A stretch of DNA of 64,000 bases from Gemmatimonadota bacterium (GCA_020344015.1 CP070812.1:3166733-3230732); one strand, 5' to 3'. Shown: positions 46,657 to 56,970, counted from the first letter of the stretch. Program-made: numbers and translations. Notes: generated by a model from the letters alone, not told the origin.

Positions 46657-49122
46657 ATGGCTGAGAGGAAAAAGAAAGGGACGGTCAGGCGAGCCAAGAA
46701 GGCCAAGACCGGCGCCAGCGAGTCCAGGTTGCTCGTCGTCGAGTCGCCGGCCAAGGCACGCACGCTCGGCCGATATCTCGACGACAGCTACGTCGTCAAA
46801 GCGTCGGTAGGACACATCCGCGACCTCCCAAGGCGTGACCTCGGCGTCGATATCGCAAACGGATTCGAGCCCGACTACGTCACGATCCGCGGCAAGGGTA
46901 AGGTCATCAGGGAACTGAAACGGGCGGCCAAGGCCGCAGACGTCGTTCTTCTGGGGACCGATCCGGACCGCGAGGGCGAGGCGATCGCCTACCATGTCGC
47001 CGAGCAGCTGGGTTATCGGTCGAAGAACGGCAGGCGCTTCAGGCGCGTGCTGTTCGAGGAGATAACTCCGGACGGCGTCGCGCAGGGTCTCGAGAACCTG
47101 ACCGAGATCGATTTTCGCAAGGTCGACGCGCAGCAGGCGCGTCGTATCCTCGACCGCCTGGTCGGATACAAGGCCAGCCCCTTCCTCTGGAAACCTATAC
47201 GCCCTGGACTATCCGCCGGCCGCGTTCAGACCGTCGCCTTGCGACTGATCTGGGAACGTGAGGAAGCAATCCGCGGATTCGTGCCGCGCGAGTATTGGAC
47301 GGTCGAAGCGCTGCTCGAGAAAGACGGCCAGCGCTTCACCGCCAAGCTGCACCACGTTGACAAAGGTAAGCCCGATCTGCCCAATGAGGCGGCTGCGGCT
47401 GCAGTGCTCGACGCGGTCAAGGATGTTCCCTTCCAGATAACGAAGATCCGTCGCAAAGAGCGCAGGAAGAACCCGGCGGCGCCGTTCACCACCTCGACTC
47501 TGCAGCAGGAAGCGGCAAAGCGGTTGCGATTCTCGGCCAAGCGCACCATGCGTATCGCCCAACAGCTGTACGAGGGCGTCGAGGCGGCCGGCGAAGCCAT
47601 CGGTCTTATCACCTATATGCGGACGGACTCGACGCGCATCGCGGCGTCGGCGGCAAGCCGGGCACGCGCCTACATCGAGAACGAATTCGGAAGCGGCTAC
47701 ATCCCGAAGTCACCCCGGCTCTACACGGGCAAGCAGCAGAAGGGCGCACAGGAGGCGCACGAGGCGATCCGGCCCACCTCGGTCCGGCGAACACCCGAAT
47801 CGCTCAAAGGAGACCTCGATTCGAACCAACTCAAGCTATACAGCCTGATCTGGCAGCGGTTCGTCGCTTCGCAGATGTCGCCGGCGGTCTACGATACCAC
47901 CACCGTAGATTTCGATCTCTCCGGCAAGGATCAGCGTCACTACCTGTTCCGCTCCACGGGCTCCGTGCTCAAGTTCGATGGCTTCACACGCCTCTACAAG
48001 GGCGTCTACGAGAAAGAGGAGGGCCGGCACCTCGACGATCTCGAGCGGCTACCTGAGTTGGTCGAAGGTGAGATCATGAAGCTAATCGAGTTGGGCAAGA
48101 CCCAGCACTTTACCGAGCCGCCGGCCCGGTTCAGCGAGGCTAGCCTGGTCAAGGAGCTGGAGAAGCTGGGCATCGGCCGGCCGTCGACTTATGCCCAGAT
48201 CCTGGCGACTCTGGTCGAGCGCACGTACGTGGAGCTTGAGAACCGCCGCTTCGCGCCGACGGCGCTGGGCGAAACGGTAGTCCAGGTGCTGATCCGTGTC
48301 TTCCCCGATACTTTCGACGTGGACTTCACGAGCAACATGGAGGCTAACCTAGACCGCATCGAGGAAGGCGAGCTGGAGTGGCACCAGGTGCTGGAGAGCT
48401 TTTACGCGGCCTTCAGCAAGCGGCTCGCGGAAGGTGAGGCGAAGAGCGAAGAGATCATCAAGGAGATCGTCCAGGCGGAGGGTGCGATCTGCGATCTCTG
48501 CAACTCGCCGATGGTGGTGAAGTGGAACCGGTACGGCCGTTTCCTCGGCTGCTCTGCCTACCCGGACTGCCGGAACACCAAGCCGATCGACGGGCTGCCC
48601 GACGTCGACCTCGGGGACGAGCCGTGTCCTCAGTGTGGCGGCGAACTGGTATTGAAGAGTGGACGCTTCGGCCCCTTCGTTGCCTGCTCCAATTACCCCG
48701 ACTGCCGGTTCACACGCGCAGTGGACGGCAAAAAGAACGATGCGGCTGCCGATGCGAAATGTCCGGAGTGTGGCAGCCCGCTGGCGGTGAAGACCGGTCG
48801 GTACGGCGAGTTCCTCGCCTGCACCGCGTACCCCAAGTGCAAGCACACGCAGGCAATAAGCTTGGGCCTGGATTGCCCGACCTGTAAGGATGGTGATGTG
48901 GTCAAGCGACGCACCCGTCGCGGACGCATTTTCTACGGGTGCACGCGTTACCCGGAATGCGATTGGTCCAGCTGGGACACGCCGGTCGCCTTCGACTGCC
49001 CCCAGTGCGGTGCGCAGGTCGCGCTTCAGAAGACATCGAAGCGCAAGGGCGATTTTCTGAGGTGCGCCGTCTGCGGCCACGAGTCGGTCCCGGAGGGTGC
49101 GGTCGATTCGGGCTCGGACTGA
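46657..49122 (+). CDS. topA: DNA topoisomerase I
   Basis: TopA relaxes negative supercoils by a type IA mechanism. From the ATG at 46657 the protein has 821 residues. It has a basic tail, the TOPRIM domain (LLVVESPAKA to GTDPDREGEAI with the DxDxE acid cluster) and the active-site Tyr320 in GLITYMRTDS. The C-terminus has five Cys4 zinc ribbons (CDLC, CPQC, CPEC, CPTC and CPQC starts, from about 610 on). The last ribbon has a CxxC partner instead of the YPxC form. E. coli TopA has three such fingers plus two degenerate ones. An earlier TTG at 46573 would add 28 residues without family support. Confidence 0.96.
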   Translation: MAERKKKGTVRRAKKAKTGASESRLLVVESPAKARTLGRYLDDSYVVKASVGHIRDLPRRDLGVDIANGFEPDYVTIRGKGKVIRELKRAAKAADVVLLGTDPDREGEAIAYHVAEQLGYRSKNGRRFRRVLFEEITPDGVAQGLENLTEIDFRKVDAQQARRILDRLVGYKASPFLWKPIRPGLSAGRVQTVALRLIWEREEAIRGFVPREYWTVEALLEKDGQRFTAKLHHVDKGKPDLPNEAAAAAVLDAVKDVPFQITKIRRKERRKNPAAPFTTSTLQQEAAKRLRFSAKRTMRIAQQLYEGVEAAGEAIGLITYMRTDSTRIAASAASRARAYIENEFGSGYIPKSPRLYTGKQQKGAQEAHEAIRPTSVRRTPESLKGDLDSNQLKLYSLIWQRFVASQMSPAVYDTTTVDFDLSGKDQRHYLFRSTGSVLKFDGFTRLYKGVYEKEEGRHLDDLERLPELVEGEIMKLIELGKTQHFTEPPARFSEASLVKELEKLGIGRPSTYAQILATLVERTYVELENRRFAPTALGETVVQVLIRVFPDTFDVDFTSNMEANLDRIEEGELEWHQVLESFYAAFSKRLAEGEAKSEEIIKEIVQAEGAICDLCNSPMVVKWNRYGRFLGCSAYPDCRNTKPIDGLPDVDLGDEPCPQCGGELVLKSGRFGPFVACSNYPDCRFTRAVDGKKNDAAADAKCPECGSPLAVKTGRYGEFLACTAYPKCKHTQAISLGLDCPTCKDGDVVKRRTRRGRIFYGCTRYPECDWSSWDTPVAFDCPQCGAQVALQKTSKRKGDFLRCAVCGHESVPEGAVDSGSD

Positions 49123-49144
49123 GCGTTGAGGCCAGGCCTGGCCA

Positions 49145-50476
49145 GTGTCTGAGATCGTAGTTGTAGGCGGCGGCCTGGCGGGAACCGAGGCCGCCTTTCA
49201 GCTTGCGCAGCGAGGACATCGAGTCGTGCTGCACGAGATGCGCCCCCGGGTATCCACGCCAGCACATCAAACCGACGGGCTTGCCGAGCTCGTTTGCAGC
49301 AACTCCTTCAAGTCTGAAGAACCGGCCAACGCACACGGGCTTCTGAAGGCCGAGCTGCGGGAGGCCGGCTCACTCCTTCTCGAGGTCGCCGACGCGGTGC
49401 GGGTACCTGCGGGCGCGGCGCTCGCCGTCGACCGCGAGCTATTCAGTCGGGGCGTCGGCCAGGCGATCGAGGCGCACCCCAACATAAGGGTATGCCGGGA
49501 GGAGATTCGTGAGTTACCTCCTGCTCCGGCTGTTATCGCCACCGGCCCTCTCACATCCGATTTGCTCGCCGACTCGATACGTCGCCGCTTGGGTGCGGAG
49601 AGTTTGCACTTCTTCGACGCGATAGCGCCAATCGTGTCGGCCGAGTCAGTCGACGAAGGCAAGAGCTTCCGTGCCTCGCGCTACGGTAAGGGCAGGGACG
49701 ACGCTTACGTCAACTGCCCCCTGACACCCGAGGGCTACGAAGTGTTGCGCGAGGCGCTGGTGAGCGGCGAGATCTACCATACCCACGATTGGGACCGAGT
49801 TCCTTACTTCGAGGGTTGCCTCCCCATCGAGGTGATTGCCGCTCGCGGAAAGGACACCCTTCGCTTCGGTCCCCTCAAGCCCGTCGGACTCGAGGACCCA
49901 CGCACCGGCACCATACCCTATGCGGTCGTCCAGCTGCGCCAGGAGGACCGTGACGGGCGCATGTGGGGCCTGGTCGGCTTCCAGACACGCCTCCGGTATC
50001 CGGAGCAACGCCGCGTGATCGGACTGATCCCGGCTCTCGAGCACGCCGAAATCTTGCGCTACGGTCAGATCCATAGGAACAGCTACATCAACTATCCGGC
50101 TCTGTTGACGCCCCACGGCTCGCCGCCGGACGAGCCGGCATTGGTCTTCGCCGGCCAGCTGACCGGGGTGGAAGGGTACATAGAATCGACGGCCACCGGA
50201 CTGCTCGCCGCTTTGAACGTCGATCGGCTGCAGCGCGGCCTCGAGCCGGCGTTGCCACCGCCGACAACCATGCTGGGCGGTCTGCTTCGCTACCTCCGGG
50301 AGGCCGATCCGAGTAACTTCCAACCGATGAACGCGAACTTCGGGCTCCTCGATCCTCTGGCGCAACGCGTCCGTGGCCGGCGAGCTCGCCGGGAAGAACT
50401 GGCGGCGCGGGCGCTGAGGGAGATTCGAGCCTGGATGGCCGGTACGCTGAGCCCTACGGCCGACGCGTCGCTTTGA
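49145..50476 (+). CDS. trmFO: Methylenetetrahydrofolate-tRNA (uracil-5-)-methyltransferase TrmFO
   Basis: TrmFO methylates U54 of tRNA using methylenetetrahydrofolate and FAD. The 443-residue protein has the FAD-binding VGGGLAGTEAA motif (7-17), the CSNSFKSE segment with a conserved catalytic Cys and the FEGCLPIEV segment with the second Cys. NANFGLLDP closes the family signature. Bacteria with TrmFO usually lack the SAM-dependent TrmA. The GTG start follows topA by 22 nt, and xerC starts inside its stop. Confidence 0.95.
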   Translation: MSEIVVVGGGLAGTEAAFQLAQRGHRVVLHEMRPRVSTPAHQTDGLAELVCSNSFKSEEPANAHGLLKAELREAGSLLLEVADAVRVPAGAALAVDRELFSRGVGQAIEAHPNIRVCREEIRELPPAPAVIATGPLTSDLLADSIRRRLGAESLHFFDAIAPIVSAESVDEGKSFRASRYGKGRDDAYVNCPLTPEGYEVLREALVSGEIYHTHDWDRVPYFEGCLPIEVIAARGKDTLRFGPLKPVGLEDPRTGTIPYAVVQLRQEDRDGRMWGLVGFQTRLRYPEQRRVIGLIPALEHAEILRYGQIHRNSYINYPALLTPHGSPPDEPALVFAGQLTGVEGYIESTATGLLAALNVDRLQRGLEPALPPPTTMLGGLLRYLREADPSNFQPMNANFGLLDPLAQRVRGRRARREELAARALREIRAWMAGTLSPTADASL

Positions 50477-51414
50477 GCGGTGATGGACCGGGCGAGGTCG
50501 CGATGACGCGAGATGAGGTTCGGGACTACCTGCGGAATCTAAGAGACGAGCGTCAGCTCTCCCCGCATACCGTGGAGGCCTACCGGCGCGATCTCCGGGA
50601 CCTGAGCGTGTTCCTGGACGGCTATTACGGCAGCAGACAGTGGTCTTGGGCCGACGTCGACCGGCTGGCCGTCAGGGCATTTCTCAGCCATCTGACGATG
50701 GCCGCGCTCAAGAAGAGAACCATCGCTCGGAAGCTCTCGGCGGTTCGCAACTTCTTCCGCTTCCTTCAGCGCGAGGAAATCGTGGCCGCCAACCCTGCCC
50801 GCCATGTCCGGGCGCCGCGGGAGGGCCGGGCCTTGCCGGGCTACCTGACCCAGCGGGAGATGTCGCGCCTCTTCGAGCTCGCCTCGCAGAAGGCGGCCGA
50901 GCCGGGCTGGCGCGGACTGAGAGACCAGGCCTTGATGGAGCTGCTTTACTCCGCCGGCCTGCGTCTCTCGGAGGCACACGCGCTGAATCTGGCGCACGTC
51001 GACCTCGCAGCTGGACGCGTCAAGGTGCTTGGCAAGGGACGCAAGGAGCGGATCGTGCCCATCGGCGGTCATGCAGTCGACGCCCTGCGCGCCTATGAAC
51101 GCGAGCGAGCACAGCAGTTCGGGGCAGCGGCGCGCAGCGCCCCGCTCTTTGTCTCAGACCGTGGCAGCCGATTGTCACGGCGGCAGATCCAGCGAGTCGC
51201 TACCCGTTATATCGCGCTCGTCGCCGAGGAGAGTGGTCTCAGCACCCATTCGGTCCGTCACTCGTTCGCAACGCACCTCCTGGACGAGGGCGCGGACTTG
51301 ATGGCGATCAAGGAGTTGCTCGGGCACGCGTCGCTCTCGACGACCCAGATGTACGCACATACCTCCCGGGAAAGGCTGAGACAGGTGTACCGGGCGGCAC
51401 ACCCCAGAAGCTGA
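50473..51414 (+). CDS. xerC: Tyrosine recombinase XerC/XerD type
   Basis: This enzyme resolves chromosome dimers at dif. Counting from the TTG start, catalytic residues are R164 (AGLRLSE), K188 (GKGRKER), H259 and R262 ([10 protein letters not shown]), H285 (LGHASL) and Y294 (TQMYAH). The N-terminal SAM-like domain holds the [10 protein letters not shown] core. The ATG at 50503 (MTRDEV) is an alternative start. Its place in a topA-trmFO-xerC-hslV-hslU run supports the housekeeping XerC role rather than an integrase. Start and stop neighbours overlap or lie close. Confidence 0.9.
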   Translation: MSGDGPGEVAMTRDEVRDYLRNLRDERQLSPHTVEAYRRDLRDLSVFLDGYYGSRQWSWADVDRLAVRAFLSHLTMAALKKRTIARKLSAVRNFFRFLQREEIVAANPARHVRAPREGRALPGYLTQREMSRLFELASQKAAEPGWRGLRDQALMELLYSAGLRLSEAHALNLAHVDLAAGRVKVLGKGRKERIVPIGGHAVDALRAYERERAQQFGAAARSAPLFVSDRGSRLSRRQIQRVATRYIALVAEESGLSTHSVRHSFATHLLDEGADLMAIKELLGHASLSTTQMYAHTSRERLRQVYRAAHPRS

Positions 51415-51434
51415 CGGAAGCGGAAGTCCGGCAT

Positions 51435-51986
51435 ATGGACGACATGAGAATGCGTGGAACGACAATCGTCGCAGTCCGACGTGACAAAAGCGTCGCGCTT
51501 GGCGGCGACGGCCAGGTGACCGTTGGGGACACCATCGTAAAGACCCAGGCGAGCAAGGTGCGCGCTCTCAAGGACGGAGCTGTGCTCGCCGGCTTCGCCG
51601 GGTCGGTCGCCGACGCGCTGACGCTGTTCGAGAAATTCGAGGAGAAGCTCGATCGCTTTCCGGGCAATCTGCCCCGTGCCGCGGTCGAGCTGGCGAAGGA
51701 TTGGCGGAGCGATCGAATCTTGCGTCGCCTGGAGGCGCTCCTCGCGGTCGTCGATGCGAATCGTTCGTACCTGCTGTCCGGTAGCGGCGAGGTCATCGAG
51801 CCCGACGATGATATCTTGGCCATCGGCAGCGGTGGCCCGATGGCGTTGGCGGCGGCGCGGGCGCTGAGTGCACATTCCGAACTGAGCGCGCCGGAGATCG
51901 TTCGCCGCAGCCTCGAGATCGCCGGCGAAATCTGCATTTACTCGAACACAGAAATCACCGTACTGGAGCTTGGAAAAAAGAGCTGA
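51435..51986 (+). CDS. hslV: ATP-dependent protease subunit HslV
   Basis: HslV is the proteasome-related peptidase of the HslUV complex. The sequence carries [12 protein letters not shown], where removal of the leader exposes the catalytic N-terminal Thr. [23 protein letters not shown], the [14 protein letters not shown] pattern and the C-terminal TVLEL follow. It has 183 residues, near the usual size. Met codons at 51435, 51444 and 51450 precede the Thr; GGAAG suits the first. Its stop overlaps hslU (TGATG). Confidence 0.95.
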   Translation: MDDMRMRGTTIVAVRRDKSVALGGDGQVTVGDTIVKTQASKVRALKDGAVLAGFAGSVADALTLFEKFEEKLDRFPGNLPRAAVELAKDWRSDRILRRLEALLAVVDANRSYLLSGSGEVIEPDDDILAIGSGGPMALAAARALSAHSELSAPEIVRRSLEIAGEICIYSNTEITVLELGKKS

Positions 51987-53455
51987 TGAACGACTCGCTT
52001 CCCTCCCAGCCCGAGAGCCTGGTCGACGAGGTGCGCGGTAGCAGGCCGGTACTTCACGACGAGCTGACACCGCGGCAGATCGTCGCCGAACTCGACAAGT
52101 ACGTTATCGCGCAGGACGCGGCGAAGAAGGCTGTGGCGATCGCCCTCAGAAACCGTTGGCGGCGACAGCAAGTCGCGGAGGACCTCAGGGACGAGATCTT
52201 GCCCAACAACATCATCATGATCGGTCCCACCGGGGTAGGTAAGACCGAGATCTCGCGCCGCCTGGCCCGGCTGGCCGGCGCGCCCTTCATCAAGGTCGAG
52301 GCTTCCAAGTTCACCGAAGTCGGCTACGTGGGGCGCGATGTCGAGTCCATGGTGCGAGACCTCGTCGACATCTCCGTCAACATGGTGCGCGGTGAACGTG
52401 AGGACGAAGTTCAGGACGTGGCTGATGAGCGTGTCGAGGAGCGATTGCTCGATCTGCTCCTGCCGAGAGGTGAGGAGAAGAGCGCGGCGCCGGCGGCCTT
52501 TGTGGTGTCGCCGCGCGGCGAAGCCCTGGACCAGCGGCCCCAACCCGAGGAAGAAGACGAAGAGGCGCTCAAGGAGCGACGCAAGCGGACCCGCGAGAAG
52601 CTGCGAAGCCTGCTGCGGGATGGGAAGCTCGAGAACAAAGAGATCGAGATCGAAGTCACGCAGACGTCGTTCCCCGTCGTCGAGTTCCCCGGCATGGAGG
52701 GGATGGATTACAACGTCTCCGAGATGCTCCAGGAGATGTTGCCGAAGCGTAGCAAGAAGCGCTCGGTGTCTGTTTCGGAAGCGCGGCGCATCCTGCTCGC
52801 CGATGAGCTCGACAAGCTTGTCGATATGGACGACGTGGTGAACGAAGCGCTCGACCGAGTAGAGCAGATGGGGATCGTCTTCCTCGACGAGCTGGACAAG
52901 ATCGCCGGCGAACGAGGACCCGCTGGTGGGCCGGACGTCTCGCGGGGCGGCGTCCAGCGCGACCTGCTACCCGTGGTGGAAGGGTCGAACGTGCAGACCA
53001 AGTACGGCATGGTTCGGACCGACCACATACTCTTCATCGCCGCCGGCGCGTTCCATACCGCCAAGCCCTCGGACCTCATCCCGGAGCTCCAGGGACGTTT
53101 TCCGATCCGTGTCGAGCTTGCTTCGCTGACCGAAGCCGATTTCGTCAAGATCCTGACTGAGCCGAAGAATGCCCTGCTCACCCAGTATCGCGCACTCGTC
53201 GAGACAGAAGGGGCAGGCCTGCAGTTCAGCGACAGCGGCGTCGCCGAAGTCGCCCGAATCGCCGCCGATGTAAACCAGCGGATGGAGAACATCGGCGCGC
53301 GCCGACTCCACACCGTCCTTACAACCCTGCTCGAGGACATCATGTTCGATCTCCCCGAACTCGGCCCCAAGAAGATCCTCGTTGACGACGAGATGGTCCG
53401 CGAGCGGCTCGCCAAGGTCGTCAAGGACGAAGACCTGCGCCGCTACATTTTGTAG
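51986..53455 (+). CDS. hslU: HslU, ATPase subunit of the HslUV protease
   Basis: HslU unfolds substrates for HslV. The 489-residue AAA+ protein has Walker [10 protein letters not shown] (about 79-87), the pore motif GYVGRD, a charged intermediate domain (about 125-270) with a Glu/Arg-rich low-complexity stretch, Walker [11 protein letters not shown] and the sensor [15 protein letters not shown]. The C-terminal RRYIL tail docks into HslV. A tandem repeat array starts one base after the stop codon. Confidence 0.95.
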   Translation: MNDSLPSQPESLVDEVRGSRPVLHDELTPRQIVAELDKYVIAQDAAKKAVAIALRNRWRRQQVAEDLRDEILPNNIIMIGPTGVGKTEISRRLARLAGAPFIKVEASKFTEVGYVGRDVESMVRDLVDISVNMVRGEREDEVQDVADERVEERLLDLLLPRGEEKSAAPAAFVVSPRGEALDQRPQPEEEDEEALKERRKRTREKLRSLLRDGKLENKEIEIEVTQTSFPVVEFPGMEGMDYNVSEMLQEMLPKRSKKRSVSVSEARRILLADELDKLVDMDDVVNEALDRVEQMGIVFLDELDKIAGERGPAGGPDVSRGGVQRDLLPVVEGSNVQTKYGMVRTDHILFIAAGAFHTAKPSDLIPELQGRFPIRVELASLTEADFVKILTEPKNALLTQYRALVETEGAGLQFSDSGVAEVARIAADVNQRMENIGARRLHTVLTTLLEDIMFDLPELGPKKILVDDEMVRERLAKVVKDEDLRRYIL

Positions 53456-53690
53456 GGGAATCCGGGAATCCGGGAATCCGGGAATTCGAGATTCAGGAAT
53501 TCCGGGACGAGGGGACTGGAGAAGGCAAGTATCCGTGGAATCCGTGGAATCCGTGGAATTCGCCGAATTCCCGAATCCCCGGATACCACGGACTCCACGG
53601 ATGCCTCGGATTCTAGCCTTCTCCTGCCCCCAATCCCGAACTCCCAATCCCCGAATCCCCGAATCTACTGGTGCCAATTCCCGTTCCTGC
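53456..53690. repeat. Repeat-rich foldback region between hslU and gcvT, copy 4
   Basis: Four tandem 8-mers (three GGGAATCC, one GGGAATTC) cover 53456-53487. Three tandem 9-mers ATCCGTGGA cover 53531-53557. The latter can pair with CCACGGACTCCACGGAT (53586-53602, 16 of 17 bases), nested in GGAGAAGGC (53518-53526) and GCCTTCTCC (53616-53624). The right flank holds AATCCCGAACTCCC and CCGAATCCCCGAATC, complementary in type to the left 8-mers. The whole stretch therefore folds back on itself. Confidence 0.75.
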
Positions 53691-53754
53691 TAAATTGGCA
53701 GTCAGTGGTCTTCCGACGACAATTCTACTCGCTTTACGAATGACAGAGGGACCG

Positions 53755-54870
53755 ATGGCCAGCGACCTCAAGCGAACACCACTGTACGAGGAGCACTTGA
53801 AGCTGGGCGGCAAGATCATCCCCTTCGCCGGCTTTGAGATGCCTGTCCAATACCCGGCTGGAGTGTCGGCGGAACACCAGGCGGTGCGCGAGCACGCCGG
53901 GCTCTTCGACGTGTCGCACATGGGAGAGTTTCTGCTTGAGGGGGAGAGGGCCGCTGAGTTCGTGGACTATCTGGTGGCGAATGACATCTCGCGCCGCGAG
54001 TCGTGGCAGGCGACCTACTGTGTCATGTGCAATGAGCAGGGAGGGGTCGTTGACGATCTGCTGGTCTACAAGTTTCCGGATCGATTCCGGCTGGTAGTCA
54101 ACGCGGCGAACATGGAGAAGGACTTCGACTGGGTCTCCAGGTGCCTGGAGCGGTTCGGGCCAGACGGGGTCGAGCTCGTGAATGAGAGCGACGCCATCGC
54201 GCTCCTGGCGCTGCAGGGCCCCGATAGCGAGGCGATACTCACGCCACTCTCCGAGCTCGATCCGTCGACCCTCGGCTACTATCGGTTTGCCGAGTCGCGA
54301 GTGGCTGGTGAACCCTGCGTGGTGAGCCGGACCGGCTACACGGGCGAGGATGGCTTCGAGCTGTATTGCGGGCCAGACAGCGCGGCCAAGCTGTGGAACG
54401 CGCTGCTCGAGGCGGGCGGTGAGCGAATCCACCCGGTAGGACTGGGCGCGCGGGATACGCTCCGACTCGAGGCCGGGCTCGCGCTCTACGGGAGCGATAT
54501 CGACGATGAGACAACGCCGCTCGAGGCCGGCCTCGGTTGGACCGTCAAACTGGACAAAGGCGAGTTCGTCGGTCGGGACGCCCTGCTGGCTCAGAAAGAG
54601 AAGGGCCTGAAGCGCAAGCTCTGCGGCTTCGTCCTCGAGTCTCGCGGCTTCCCGCGCCCGGGCTACGAGATCCGCTGCGGCGGCGAGGCTGTCGGCACCG
54701 TCCGCAGCGGTACATTCGGACCCACGCTGGGCCAGGGGATCGGGACAGGCTACTTGCTGCCCGAGCTGGCGAAACCGGGCACCGAGTTAGAGATCGTGAT
54801 CAGGCAAGTGCCCAATGCTGGGGAGGTTGTGAAGATGCCCTTCTATAAGGAGGGCTCCGTCAAACGGTGA
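53755..54870 (+). CDS. gcvT: Aminomethyltransferase, glycine cleavage T protein
   Basis: GcvT transfers the methylene group from the aminomethyl-lipoyl H protein to tetrahydrofolate. The 371-residue protein has the usual landmarks: LYEEHLKLGGKIIPFAGFEM, DVSHMGEF, TYCVMCNEQGGVVDD and SRTGYTGEDGFE. GARDTLRLEAGLALYGSD carries the conserved folate-site Arg/Asp region. The ATG at 53755 is preceded by GAGGGA; an upstream in-frame ATG at 53671 would add 28 residues read from the repeat flank. The gcvH and gcvP genes are not in the window. Confidence 0.95.
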   Translation: MASDLKRTPLYEEHLKLGGKIIPFAGFEMPVQYPAGVSAEHQAVREHAGLFDVSHMGEFLLEGERAAEFVDYLVANDISRRESWQATYCVMCNEQGGVVDDLLVYKFPDRFRLVVNAANMEKDFDWVSRCLERFGPDGVELVNESDAIALLALQGPDSEAILTPLSELDPSTLGYYRFAESRVAGEPCVVSRTGYTGEDGFELYCGPDSAAKLWNALLEAGGERIHPVGLGARDTLRLEAGLALYGSDIDDETTPLEAGLGWTVKLDKGEFVGRDALLAQKEKGLKRKLCGFVLESRGFPRPGYEIRCGGEAVGTVRSGTFGPTLGQGIGTGYLLPELAKPGTELEIVIRQVPNAGEVVKMPFYKEGSVKR

Positions 54871-55349
54871 TCCGCGTCGCAATTCTGACGGTGAGCGACG
54901 GCGTCGCCGCCGGGAAGCGGGAGGATACCTCCAGCGAGGTGCTCGTTGCTTGGCTCGAGCAGCGCGGTTGGTCTCTTGCCGAGCGTCGGGTGGTCCCCGA
55001 TGAAGCGCCCGAGATCGCCGCCGTACTCACCGGCTGGGCTGACCGTGCCAAGCTGGACCTCGTCCTCACCACGGGCGGCACCGGGTTCGGACCTCGCGAC
55101 GTGACGCCCGAAGCGACGTCGGGCGTGCTCGAGCGTCCTGCCCCTGGCCTGGCGGAGGCGCTGCGGGCGGCCGGCATGCAGAGCACCCCGTTCGCTGCTT
55201 TGAGCCGCGGAGTGGCGGGAATCCGTGGCAGCTGTCTGATAGTCAACCTGCCGGGAAGTGAGGGCGCGGTTCGCGAGAGCCTGGAAGTCCTCGACCGCGT
55301 AGTCCCGCACGCCGTTGACCTGCTGGCCGGCAGGACGGATCACTCCTGA
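54867..55349 (+). CDS. MogA/MoaB-family molybdenum cofactor biosynthesis protein
   Basis: The 160-residue protein is a single MoCF domain with VAILTVSDGVAAGKREDTS, the substrate-binding TTGGTGFGPRDVTPEAT and VNLPGSEGAVRE. Such proteins adenylylate molybdopterin before metal insertion. MogA and MoaB cannot be told apart safely here. It overlaps gcvT by GTGA, so the two are co-translated although their pathways are unrelated. Confidence 0.9.
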   Translation: MIRVAILTVSDGVAAGKREDTSSEVLVAWLEQRGWSLAERRVVPDEAPEIAAVLTGWADRAKLDLVLTTGGTGFGPRDVTPEATSGVLERPAPGLAEALRAAGMQSTPFAALSRGVAGIRGSCLIVNLPGSEGAVRESLEVLDRVVPHAVDLLAGRTDHS

Positions 55350-55351
55350 GA

Positions 55352-56956
55352 ATGGTGAGAATACTCGTAACTACCGCCGACCTGGATAGAGCGGCTCCGC
55401 TGCAGCAGGCGCTCGAGTCGGTCGGCGCGATCCAGCTCTTGGCGAGCGCCGAAGACGTCAGGGCCGCCCTCGGATCGGGCGACGAGGAGCGGCTGGCGGT
55501 CGTGGTGTCCGGTGGCTTGGGCGAGCCGGATACCGAGGCATTGATCGCGGCGGTCTACGAGGCGGCACCTCAGGTCCCGGTCGTGGCCTTGCTCGGTGAA
55601 GGAGAAGCGCACCCCGGCGACGCAGGCGTGTACGTCGGAGTCGACGAGTACATGGAGGCACCACTCGATCACGAGGAGGTTGCACTCGTCATTCGCCGAC
55701 TCATCGATCGCAAGGCCCTCAAGGGGGAATTGGGGATCGTCGGGAAATCGGCCGCCATCCAGGAGGTCGTCGAGAAGGTCGCGCAAATCGCCCCCGTGGG
55801 TTCGACCGTGCTGATCACGGGTGAAAGCGGGACTGGCAAAGAGCTGGTTGCACGAGGGCTTCACCGGCTCTCACCGAGACGCGGGAGACCCTTCATCGCC
55901 GTCAACATCGCCGCCTTGCCGGAGACGCTGCTCGAGTCGGAGCTGTTCGGCCACGAAAAAGGCGCCTTCACCGGCGCCAACTCGCTCCGCAAAGGCATTT
56001 TCGAGCTGGCCAACGGTGGCACGGTCTTCCTCGACGAGATTGCCGAAATGCCGCCCGGCCCACAGACCCGATTGCTGAGGGTTCTAGAGCAGCGGGAGTT
56101 CATGCGTGTCGGCGGTGGCGAAACCCTCAGGGTCGACGTCCGCGTGATAGCCGCCACGAATCGTGATTTGCGGCAGGCCGTGGAGTTGGGCGAGTTCCGG
56201 CGCGACCTGTATTACCGCTTGGATGTTCTGAACATTCATCTGCCGCCACTGCGCGAGCGGCATGAGGACATCCCGCTACTGGTGCACGCGTTCATCCAGG
56301 AGCTGAGCCGCGAGCACCAGCGAGAGTTCAAAGGGATCGCGCCGGAGGCGATGGATATCCTCGTGGGCTACGATTGGCCGGGTAACGTGCGCGAGCTGAG
56401 AAACCTGGTCGAGTCGATGGTCGTCCTTGCGCCCGGATCGATTATTCGGCCTGTCGATATACCCCCCGATGTGCGACAGGGAGCGGGGCGCACCCTGCCG
56501 AGCCCCGTCGTCAGCAGTGCGGTATTGCCCCAGCCCGGGCTGGCGAGCGATAGCCCTGCCCGGCTACCCCAGATGGAGTTCATCTTCCGTACGCTCGTCG
56601 ACCTCAAGTTCGATGTCGAGGATCTGCGCAGGGAGTTCGAGCTCTACAAACGCAGGCATCCCGAGTTGACCTCCGCCCGTGAGGCTGCCGTGGTTGAAGT
56701 GCCGCCGCAGCCGACGCCGGAACGCCAGCCACCGGAAGAACTCGAGGTGGATCTCGCCGCGGCGCAGGAGGCTGCAGCAAAGGGAGGTCAGGGGATTGAG
56801 TTCCATATCGGGATGACCATGGAAGAGCTGGAACGGGCGGCGATCATCGCCACACTGAAGTCGGTCGGCGGCAACCGCCGACGCGCCTCCGACATGCTGG
56901 GGATTGGAGAGCGGACGCTCTATCGGAAGCTGAAGGAATACGAGATCGACGCCTGA
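55352..56956 (+). CDS. Sigma-54 activator with degenerate receiver domain
   Basis: The 534-residue protein has three parts. Residues 1 to about 120 fold like a receiver, but the acidic pair after beta 1 is TTAD, the phospho-acceptor position reads VVVSGG, the beta 4 Thr/Ser site reads ALLG and the beta 5 Lys site reads EAP. None of the phosphotransfer residues remain. The AAA+ domain (about 130-365) is intact, with [14 protein letters not shown] and [11 protein letters not shown] long linker (about 370-485) leads to a Fis HTH ([20 protein letters not shown]). It is likely controlled by protein contact or level, not by phosphorylation. It starts 2 nt after the MoCF gene. Confidence 0.88.
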   Translation: MVRILVTTADLDRAAPLQQALESVGAIQLLASAEDVRAALGSGDEERLAVVVSGGLGEPDTEALIAAVYEAAPQVPVVALLGEGEAHPGDAGVYVGVDEYMEAPLDHEEVALVIRRLIDRKALKGELGIVGKSAAIQEVVEKVAQIAPVGSTVLITGESGTGKELVARGLHRLSPRRGRPFIAVNIAALPETLLESELFGHEKGAFTGANSLRKGIFELANGGTVFLDEIAEMPPGPQTRLLRVLEQREFMRVGGGETLRVDVRVIAATNRDLRQAVELGEFRRDLYYRLDVLNIHLPPLRERHEDIPLLVHAFIQELSREHQREFKGIAPEAMDILVGYDWPGNVRELRNLVESMVVLAPGSIIRPVDIPPDVRQGAGRTLPSPVVSSAVLPQPGLASDSPARLPQMEFIFRTLVDLKFDVEDLRREFELYKRRHPELTSAREAAVVEVPPQPTPERQPPEELEVDLAAAQEAAAKGGQGIEFHIGMTMEELERAAIIATLKSVGGNRRRASDMLGIGERTLYRKLKEYEIDA

Positions 56957-56970
56957 GTCTGGGAACGGGT

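Noticed and set aside
50473-51414. Tyrosine recombinase as a sign of an integrated element
   Set aside because: It sits in a housekeeping topA-trmFO-xerC-hslVU run, and I saw no attachment repeats or phage genes.
53456-53690. CRISPR array
   Set aside because: Repeat units are 8-9 nt, directly adjacent and without unique spacers; no cas genes are in the window.
53671-53754. Earlier start for gcvT
   Set aside because: The extra 28 residues come from the repeat flank; GAGGGA before 53755 and the family start support the later ATG.
53456-53754. Glycine riboswitch before gcvT
   Set aside because: I found no conserved glycine aptamer core; the sequence is explained by short repeats.
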